Source: Streptococcus suis YS56
GTDB lineage: Bacteria; Bacillota; Bacilli; Lactobacillales; Streptococcaceae
DNA length: 64,000 nucleotides
Direction of reading: 5' to 3'
NCBI RefSeq assembly: GCF_000440115.1
Contig: NZ_ALMY01000081.1
Span: forward strand, 55,355 to 119,354
A program made the position numbers and the translations under genes. Below are positions 47,001 through 53,555 of the stretch, in pieces (position 1 is the stretch's first letter; every line of letters starts with the position of its first letter). The notes under the pieces were generated by a model. That model did not search any database, was not told where the DNA came from, and saw nothing but the letters and a program-made list of their open reading frames with translations.

Positions 47001-47108
47001 TCATTTCCGTTCTTTCCGTTTTTTCATAACGTAGACGACACCAATAATGGATACTCCTAAAATCAATACGGGAGCATAAAACTCAAGTGTTCCAATAATT
47101 CCTTCCAT
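47001..47108 (-). CDS. Small membrane peptide, 35 aa, candidate immunity protein
   Basis: Too short for most gene finders, but it has a strong GGAGGG site 4 nt before its ATG (47106-47108). It begins MEGIIGTLEFYAP, has one hydrophobic helix (PVLILGVSIIGVVYV) and a very basic end (MKKRKERK), so it should sit in the membrane with the basic tail inside. It is 23 nt downstream of the last precursor gene, before a terminator. Its place in the precursor operon suggests an immunity or leader-export helper; this is inferred. Confidence 0.65.
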   Translation of the reverse strand: MEGIIGTLEFYAPVLILGVSIIGVVYVMKKRKERK

Positions 47109-47131
47109 CTTACCCTCCAATCTTGTTCATT

Positions 47132-47308
47132 CTATCCACAGCGGACATTTGGTGATGTACATTCATAAGAAAAAGTGAAAGCCCACCCACAGCGACCTTG
47201 ACTAGTCATTCGAACTGCAGTTCTGAATCCAGCTGCGGAATTACCTGATAGTTCTTGATTGTCAATTTCATGACGCAAGCTATCAACTTCTACATAATTT
47301 TCTTTCAT
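47132..47308 (-). CDS. Lanthipeptide precursor 1
   Basis: A 58-aa class II precursor. The leader has acidic, helical character (MKENYVEVDSLRHEIDNQEL). The processing region is EL-SGNS-AA, where E and L fit positions -8 and -7, and cleavage is predicted after A-A. The core is about 32 residues with three cysteines (GRCG, SYEC, VRCG) and several Ser/Thr, with the FTFSYEC segment matching the T-x-S-x-E-C pattern. It is the most divergent of the four. The start (ATG 47306-47308) follows TAGGAGGA. Confidence 0.85.
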   Translation of the reverse strand: MKENYVEVDSLRHEIDNQELSGNSAAGFRTAVRMTSQGRCGWAFTFSYECTSPNVRCG

Positions 47309-47401
47309 TTTGTTCCTCCTATAATTTATCATTTAACTCTATCTCTGTCAACTATAACAAGGAAAGTTTACACATCTCAAGAAACATATATACTTCCTAA
47401 A

Positions 47402-47584
47402 TTAACAATTAACATTATTACTTGTACATTCATAAGAACATGTGAAACATCGACCGCAGCGACCAGCCAGAGTCATTTTAAATGCTGAATACCAGCCTCC
47501 TGCACCAGAAGTTCCTTCCAATTCTTGAGTGCTAATTTCAAAGTCTAAAGTGTCAATTTCTGAATTATATTGCTTATTTTTCAT
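47402..47584 (-). CDS. Lanthipeptide precursor 2, five cysteines
   Basis: A 60-aa precursor with leader MKNKQYNSEIDTLDFEISTQ, processing site EL-EGTS-GA and a core of 32 residues (from GGWYSAF to NNVNC). It alone has five core cysteines (GRC, RC, TC, EC, NC) where the others have three, so its ring pattern may differ or include a disulfide. It ends at the cysteine, without the last glycine. It is flanked by inverted copies of an 18-bp sequence (47352-47369 and 47598-47616). Ribosome binding site GAGGGA. Confidence 0.87.
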   Translation of the reverse strand: MKNKQYNSEIDTLDFEISTQELEGTSGAGGWYSAFKMTLAGRCGRCFTCSYECTSNNVNC

Positions 47585-47664
47585 ATTGTCCCTCGCAAAA
47601 CTTTCCTTGTTTATAGTAAATTTAACAAACTCTATTTATCAGAATAAAATTTTCTAATCCTTAG

Positions 47665-47847
47665 TTAACCACATTTTACATGATTACTAGTACATTCAAA
47701 TGAACCTGTAAACCATCGACCACAACGACCTGCTAGACTTAATTGAACTGCCGTAAACCAGCCTGAACCTGATTTACCCGAAAGTTCTTGTTCTTTTACT
47801 TCAAAATCCAAATTATCAATCTCTGATGACATTTTCTTGTTTTCCAT
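47665..47847 (-). CDS. Lanthipeptide precursor 3
   Basis: A 60-aa precursor. Leader MENKKMSSEIDNLDFEVKEQ, processing site EL-SGKS-GS, core of about 32 residues from GWFTAV to VKCG. Cysteines lie in GRCG, SFEC and VKCG. The core differs from that of precursor 4 only near the end (N to H, S to K, and no last lysine), so the two come from a recent duplication. Ribosome binding site AGGAGA, 5 nt before the ATG. Confidence 0.87.
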   Translation of the reverse strand: MENKKMSSEIDNLDFEVKEQELSGKSGSGWFTAVQLSLAGRCGRWFTGSFECTSNHVKCG

Positions 47848-47862
47848 CGTTTTCTCCTATTT

Positions 47863-48051
47863 TTATTTACCACAACTTACGTTGTTACTAGTACATTCAA
47901 ATGAACCCGTAAACCATCGACCGCAACGACCTGCTAGACTTAATTGAACTGCCGTGAACCAGCCTGAACCTGATTTGCCTGAAAGCTCTTGCTCGTTTAC
48001 TTCAAAATCAAGACTATCAATTTCTTCACGTTTATGAATATCTTTAGTCAT
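47863..48051 (-). CDS. Lanthipeptide precursor 4, first in the operon
   Basis: A 62-aa precursor next to the operon promoter. Leader MTKDIHKREEIDSLDFEVNE, then QEL-SGKS-GS and a core of about 33 residues from GWFTAV to SCGK. Three cysteines (GRCG, SFEC, VSCG). The FTGSFEC segment matches the T-x-S/T-x-E-C pattern of lacticin 481- and mersacidin-like peptides, a motif tied to lipid II binding. The start ATG 48049-48051 follows AAAGGAGA; a TTG two codons earlier is unlikely. Confidence 0.87.
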   Translation of the reverse strand: MTKDIHKREEIDSLDFEVNEQELSGKSGSGWFTAVQLSLAGRCGRWFTGSFECTSNNVSCGK

Positions 48052-48097
48052 AAACAACTCTCCTTTCTTTTTTTAGATGATCATCTTTACACTACTA

Positions 48098-48140
48098 AGT
48101 ATACATCGTTAAATAGCTTTAGTAATGAGTAAATCGTGCA
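48098..48140 (-). promoter_or_regulatory. Promoter and shared lan box of the precursor operon
   Basis: Box TGCACGATTTACTCAT (48125-48140), exactly 21 bp, then TATACT (48098-48103), 47 nt before the first precursor ATG. Confidence 0.75.
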
Positions 48141-48735
48141 ATAATATTGAACGCTTTAAAAATGACAATACAGATTGATTAGCTATATATTCTAATATAG
48201 TAATAGACTCCGTGTGAAGTATCTTTTTCTATCTATGTCAAGCTAGCTTGAACAATTAAAATGGAACAATCAATTTAGCTCTATGACAATGTATCTATCA
48301 TAATTCTCACACCTTCAGCATACTGCTAAAGTTGGAGGCTATATTGATGTCACAATGGAGTATTTCTTTGGAAATTCCACAATCTTGTCGTTGTTATCAG
48401 AAAAACAAAAATAATCTGTTCTTAAAGTTCGTATTAGAAAATTAAATTAAAACTTACCTTGTTTCAAGCTCTCAATCAAGAAACAATAGAAACCATTTTG
48501 AATAAGGTATTAATCTATGGCAATTTGACTAACAAAATTGGCTATTCTTTCAGAGAAATATCATTATGAACCTCTTGGCAATTACCAAGCAACATAAGCT
48601 TGATTTAGAAAAATATACCACCTATCTTCTAAAACATTTTCCCAATGAGAATACACTAACAAAAAGAAGTTCTAAGAGCCTATTTACATAAGCTAAGATT
48701 ATACAAGACAATCACCGATAACGAAAAATCTCCAA
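48141..48735. other. Gene-free stretch with an IS66-type remnant
   Basis: No intact gene. On the plus strand, about 48560-48720, broken frames read LDLEKYTTYLLKHFPNENTL and, after a frameshift, KEVLRAYLHKLRLY, which look like the end of an IS66-family transposase. The first 350 nt are AT-rich and show nothing I can identify. Confidence 0.45.
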
Positions 48736-49020
48736 TTGACCCATGAGGATAAATTAGAGATATACAAGCTAAAAAAACAAGGAGTTAGTTGGTCACAGAT
48801 TTGTAGCCAATTTGATGTCAACGTCAGTGGACTGAAGTATCTGATTCGCTTGATGGACCGCTATGGTATTGAAGTGGTCAAAAAGACCAAAAATACATAC
48901 TACTCTCTTGAGTTAAAGAAATAATGGATACAGTGTCCCTTCAGAGCTATTCTTTAAGACAAGTTTCACGCGATTACGCTCTCCCAAATGACAGTATACT
49001 CTCAGTTAGTGTAAAATAAA
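48736..49020 (+). pseudogene. IS3-family orfA remnant
   Basis: A 62-codon frame (DKLEIYKLKKQGVSWSQICSQF, then LKYLIRLMDRYGIEVV) is the helix-turn-helix N-terminus of an IS3-family (IS861/IS150 group) OrfA. At about 48924 a frameshift occurs; the shifted frame continues with KEIMDTVSLQSYSLRQVSRD and YALPNDS, then stops. The rest of the element is missing. It is decayed and not expected to be active. Confidence 0.7.
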
Positions 49021-49131
49021 TCTCGGAAACACCTTTACAAAACGAAAAAAGTCCTATATCCTAGGAGAACACCACATTCCCTTAGAAAGATATAAAACTT
49101 ATGACTATTGTAACAGAGATTTCCGAGATTT
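49018..49131. repeat. 12-bp inverted repeat pair
   Basis: AAATCTCGGAAA (49018-49029) and TTTCCGAGATTT (49120-49131) are perfect inverted copies enclosing 90 nt. They may be a remnant terminal-repeat pair of a small element. Confidence 0.5.
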
Positions 49132-49159
49132 TAAAGTCTAGCAAGCATTTATTAAGTAT

Positions 49160-49390
49160 CCAACTTTTTGGGGTCAATACAACCCCTTGGTTAACGAGGC
49201 TTCAATGAACATCCTGGCTCACTACGGAAACATGGGCTTCCAAATCAGATAGCCTTCAATAAGATTTCCCAAGAATTATTATCAGCTATAATCGGTAAAA
49301 GAAATCTAATTTCTAGAAAATCCTTGAACTACCAAACTCTACACCAAGTTTTTCTGAGTTATTTCAAAATATCTAACTTAATTTGACAAA
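49160..49390 (+). pseudogene. IS30-family transposase C-terminal remnant
   Basis: Broken frames read RGFNEHPGSLRKHGLPNQ, then ISQELLSAIIGKRNLISRKS and LNYQTLHQVFLSYF. These match the C-terminal end of IS30-type transposases (G-x-N-E-x-x-N-G-L-x-R-x-Y ... R-K-x-L-x-Y-x-T-P). Stop codons and frameshifts are present, and the N-terminal part is absent. Confidence 0.55.
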
Positions 49391-49698
49391 TGAGGTTTTG
49401 CAAAATTTTCTAAAATTCTAAATAATTATTTTGTTTTGCAGGAAATCTAATAAAAAGAGAGAACCATCTTGATTCTCTCGTATGTTATGGTAAATCACTC
49501 ACTATCCTTGACGAAGTAGGATTCTTTTCAATTTTTTTTACATTTTCCAATATTGTTAGTAAGTGATACTATAAAATTAAACTCCATATCTCTGAAACAT
49601 AAGATTATTCTTACTTTTCTTGGAAGTATGATACAAATGATAAGCATAATCAACTCATTTGATGCAAAATAACTTAAACTTGAGATTTTTTATTAAAA
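49391..49698. other. AT-rich gap after lanT
   Basis: No gene is visible. It has one hairpin (GAGAGAA-ccatcttga-TTCTCTC, 49459-49481) that could act on either strand; the rest is AT-rich without clear signals. Confidence 0.4.
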
Positions 49699-51816
49699 TT
49701 AATAATTCATTTGATAAAGTTGACTGTATAAACCATCTCTATTATTTAATAGCTCTCTATGCGTCCCTCTCTCAGAAATTTTTCCATTGTCCATAACAAA
49801 AATCTGATCAGAGTCAATAATTGTAGATAAACGATGTGCAATCAAAATTATAGTAATATTCTGCTCTTTAAATTTTCTCATTATTTGTTTTTCGTTTACA
49901 TTATCTAAATAGCTTGTCGCTTCATCTAAGAGCATAATTCGAGGTTTCTTGACTAATGCTCTAGCCAAAATAATTCTTTGACGTTGCCCACCAGACAAGT
50001 TCAATCCCATCTCCGAAACTATCGTATGATACCCCATAGGCATATTTTGGATTTCATCGTGAATATTTACTAATTTACAAATTTCCTCTACTTCTTCTTG
50101 TGAAATAATATTATCACCTATAATATTTTCAAGAATAGTTTTATTAAAAAGCGTCATATCTTGAGGCACAATTCCAATTTGTTGACGTAAGTATTTTTTC
50201 TCAAATTCATCATAATCTATATTATCAAACAATATTTTTCCTGAACTTGCTGGATATAGACCAATTAATAACTTAGATAGAGTGCTTTTTCCAGAACCAG
50301 ATGATCCGACAATTGCAACCTGCTCTCCTTGTTTTATTTCTAAAGAAATATTTTCTAAAACTTTTTTACTATCTTTTGTATATGAAAATGATACATTTCT
50401 TAATTCAATATCACCTTTTAAATCAAATTTTAATTGTCCATTTTCCTCCATGTCTTCTTCTAAAATTTCAACTATCCTAGCTAAAAACGTTTTACTATTA
50501 TAAAATGATACTACTGTTTCAAAAATATTATTAGTTTTACTGAATAAAAGAGTACTTAAAGAATAAAGTGCAAATACACTTCCTATACCAACACTACTAT
50601 TTGATTGTAAGGAAACAAATAGCAATACAAAAGGTGAAATAAATGTGATAATAGTAAATAACGAATTCACAAATCCTGAAAAAATTTCGCTACATTTATA
50701 CCTATATATATTTTTATCAAATAAACTCTTCCACTGCTTATATGTCTGGTCTTCAAAACCTTCCATTTTAATTCCCATCATAGAATAAACCATTTCAATT
50801 TGTTTATTCTGTAAGTCATTTTGAGAAATTATAAATGACTTATTTCTTTGTTCTAAACTCTGTTTGGTCAAGAATAATATAGAAAGATTCAAAAAAAGCA
50901 ATAGAATAGCTAATAAGGATATAATATAATTAAATCTAGCAAAATAGATTAAAATGCAAATAGCAAACCCTATATCTAAAATCCCAAGTATAAACTGATT
51001 TGTAAATAACTGTCTGATTCTAGACAAACCATTTATTGAGTAGATTAAATCTCCGCTACTTCTAGTAGAAAAAAATTTATAAGGTAATTTAAATAGGTTA
51101 CTTATCACACTATTGTTTAGTCCCTCATCAATAGTACTTGTTAATATAATTGCAAAATATCTCTGGCACAACATGATAATAAAATATATGGAGACAAAAC
51201 CTAAGAATCTAAGTAATAAATCGAATTGTTTAATAAATACTCCCTGCGATACTTCGTTTAAAATTTGTTGCATCCATAGAGGAAAAATAAAATTTACTCC
51301 ATAACTACCTAGTGTTAAAAAAAGTAATGGAATAAAATATGACCAAGTTTTTAACAACTGTTTATAAACTACTTGAAAGTTTTCTTTACTCTTTCTACTA
51401 GATACTTGTGAACTATCTACTATACTGATTAGATACTCTGAAAAACCTTCTGAAAATTCTTCCAAACTATATCTAATTCTACCAAGCTCTGGATCGACAA
51501 TCCATACAAATTTTTCATTTGCCTTCTCAATTACTACAAAATGTTTACTTTGCCATAAGGCAATTGCTGGAGTCAAAATTTTAGAGAAATTTTCAACTTG
51601 TTCTTTAGGATAACGAAACGACTTAATAGAAAATCCAATATTTTCTAATATATCAATTAAATTTCCAAAATTTGTTCCATCCCTTCCGGTTTCTTGAATA
51701 TTACGTAAAGCTTTGACAGAAATCTCATGATCAAAATAACTTGATACCATTGCTACACAACATAAACCGCACTCTGTTTTTTGATGCTGTTCTATAAATG
51801 GTACTCTTCTCTTCAT
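49699..51816 (-). CDS. lanT: LanT-type peptidase/ABC exporter
   Basis: A 705-aa bacteriocin exporter that removes the leader and exports the core. The N-terminal C39 peptidase domain has the catalytic cysteine in KTECGLCC (C16), the histidine in KHFVVI near residue 92 and the aspartate in VDPELG near 108. Six membrane helices follow (about 160-440), then the ATPase with Walker A GSSGSGKST, signature LSGGQRQR and Walker B IMLLDEATS. It matches the GS/GA/AA-type processing sites of the four precursors. An IS110 remnant separates it from lanM, so its expression may be altered. Confidence 0.95.
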   Translation of the reverse strand: MKRRVPFIEQHQKTECGLCCVAMVSSYFDHEISVKALRNIQETGRDGTNFGNLIDILENIGFSIKSFRYPKEQVENFSKILTPAIALWQSKHFVVIEKANEKFVWIVDPELGRIRYSLEEFSEGFSEYLISIVDSSQVSSRKSKENFQVVYKQLLKTWSYFIPLLFLTLGSYGVNFIFPLWMQQILNEVSQGVFIKQFDLLLRFLGFVSIYFIIMLCQRYFAIILTSTIDEGLNNSVISNLFKLPYKFFSTRSSGDLIYSINGLSRIRQLFTNQFILGILDIGFAICILIYFARFNYIISLLAILLLFLNLSILFLTKQSLEQRNKSFIISQNDLQNKQIEMVYSMMGIKMEGFEDQTYKQWKSLFDKNIYRYKCSEIFSGFVNSLFTIITFISPFVLLFVSLQSNSSVGIGSVFALYSLSTLLFSKTNNIFETVVSFYNSKTFLARIVEILEEDMEENGQLKFDLKGDIELRNVSFSYTKDSKKVLENISLEIKQGEQVAIVGSSGSGKSTLSKLLIGLYPASSGKILFDNIDYDEFEKKYLRQQIGIVPQDMTLFNKTILENIIGDNIISQEEVEEICKLVNIHDEIQNMPMGYHTIVSEMGLNLSGGQRQRIILARALVKKPRIMLLDEATSYLDNVNEKQIMRKFKEQNITIILIAHRLSTIIDSDQIFVMDNGKISERGTHRELLNNRDGLYSQLYQMNY

Positions 51817-52182
51817 TACATTCCTCCTCGTAAAATAAGTTTATGGGGATTTTTCAATTCCAAATTTTTAATAATTGTAAAAACGTTAACTTGACTATTG
51901 CAAGGTTTTCCAGAACAATAGAGTCATGGAATGGACTCATGGTTGTTTCTTTTCCTCCTTGTTGCTTAGACTTCATTTTAAAGTCTGTTACCCAAGCGTT
52001 GTTCCTACTTCCAACACACTAGCTGTTTCCATTATGCTCACTTCTGTACGTAGTAGCGTACAGGCGGCAGGTGAGCTAGTGATTAGAATTCTCTTATGCG
52101 AGGCTGTTGGTCCAACGTGTTTCTGGGGAACCTTACAGTAGTCAAGAAACTTTCCAAATACAAATGAAAGGAGACCTTCCAA
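51817..52182. other. Non-coding left end of the IS110 element
   Basis: From about 51905 this stretch is GC-richer than the lan genes and has no good ORF, as expected for the non-coding left end of IS110-family elements, where a bridge RNA is made in relatives such as IS621. A hairpin region lies around GTACGTAGTAGCGTAC (52046-52061). Exact ends of the element are not fixed. Confidence 0.45.
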
Positions 52183-53500
52183 ATGAAATGTTTTGTCGGT
52201 TTAGATGTTAACTCTACCAAATTAGATGTCTGAATCATGCTTAGTGATACAACAACTCCCTTTACAGCTTCTCTTCCCAATGACCTAGTAGGTGCTTCTG
52301 AAATCAAGAAACAAATTCTTGAACTCAATGACTCCTATTCATTTGAACGCATCGTCATTGGTTTGGAAGCCACCAGTCTCTACAGCTTTCACCCTGCCAT
52401 GTTCTTTCATGAAGACAGCGACTTGAAAGCTCTAAAGGTTGAGGTCATGGTCGAACAGCCCAATAAGATTAAGAAATGGGAAGCCTTTGAAGAAAACAAG
52501 AATGATACCCTTGATGCCTTCTATATTGCCGATTATTTCCGTATCGAGCGATTCTCACCTGCTTTTCTCAAGGAAGAGAAATACATGGCGCTCCAGCACT
52601 TGACCAGAACCAGGCTTCAACTCATTGAGCAGTTGACCAAGACCAAGTAGCACTTTATTGAGAACATCTACTACAAGTGCAATACCTTATCAACTGAAAT
52701 CAAGAATGAGAACCTCTCGACCAATCTCTGGTCTAGTACAATCATCTCTCTTATGACAGAAGACTACTCCCTAGACGAATTAGCCACTATTGCTCTCGAA
52801 GATCTGGCAGAATTTCTCCAGAAACTAGGAAGAGGATGATTCAAAGCTACTGAAAAGCTAGCGAAAGCTATTCAAGCGGTCATTCGTGGTTCTTATCGTC
52901 TCTCTAAACTCCAACAGGATTCTGTCAATGTCATTCTTGGGCTATTAGCTCGAGAAATCAGAAATCTGGAACAAATGATTAAGGATATTGATAAAGCTAT
53001 TGAAGACATGGTAGAAGTTATTCCCGAATACCAGTGTTTATCTTCTATGCCTGGTGTTGGTAAAGTTTACGCTGCAGGAATTATCGCTGAAATTGGACAG
53101 ATTTAGCGATTTAGAGATCATCCTCAAGTCGCTAAATATGCAGGATTGAATTGGAAACAGTATCAATCTGGGAACACTAACTCTCAAAATACGGAACTTG
53201 TAAAACGAGGCAATCGCTATCTTCGCTATTACTTAGTTGAAGCCGCCAACTCGGTGAGGCGACATGATAGTGAGTATCAAACCTTTTATATGAAGAAGTA
53301 TCAAGAAGTTCCTAAACATCAACACAAACGAGCCATCGTCTTAACCGCTAGAAAATTTGTGCGTCTGGTGGATGCGCTACTACGCAACCGCCAACTCTAT
53401 ACGCCACCAAGGAGGCTTATGGAAGATAAGTGATTATCGGCACATGTCCTTGGATAAGCTGGCGAAAAAACGTTTTTCGCTAGGTGTTTTTAGTGCACCC
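51905..53500 (+). mobile_element. IS110-family insertion sequence (decayed)
   Basis: A unit of about 1.6 kb with a long non-coding left part, one transposase reading frame (52183-53433) and a short right end, inserted between lanM and lanT and opposite to them. IS110 elements have no terminal inverted repeats, so the limits are estimated from the change in base composition. Confidence 0.7.
52183..53433 (+). pseudogene. IS110-family transposase with four in-frame stops
   Basis: One continuous reading frame from ATG 52183 with ribosome binding site GAAAGGAG. The N-terminal DEDD RuvC-like domain begins KCFVGLDVNSTKLDV and continues IVIGLEATSLYSF and NDTLDAFYIADYF; the C-terminal transposase_20 domain has LSSMPGVGKVYAAGIIAEIG and YLRYYLVEAANSVRRHD with the region of the catalytic serine. 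In-frame stops: TGA 52231-52233, TAG 52648-52650, TGA 52837-52839, TAG 53104-53106. No frameshift is seen. It is inactive unless stops are read through. Confidence 0.85.
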
Positions 53501-53555
53501 TTTTTTCTAAAAAATCAACTAAAAATTAATCAACTTTCTATTAACTTTTTACCAC

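Noticed and set aside
47132..48051. CRISPR-like or other repeat array
   Set aside because: The repeated sequence is coding: four related precursor genes with their own ribosome binding sites and stop codons.
51926..52328. Overlapping ORFs on both strands at the left end of the IS110 element
   Set aside because: They lie in the non-coding end of the element and lack ribosome binding sites; a non-coding RNA is more likely.
52237..52650. Separate 137-codon protein
   Set aside because: It is only the part of the IS110 transposase frame between two in-frame stops, not a gene of its own.
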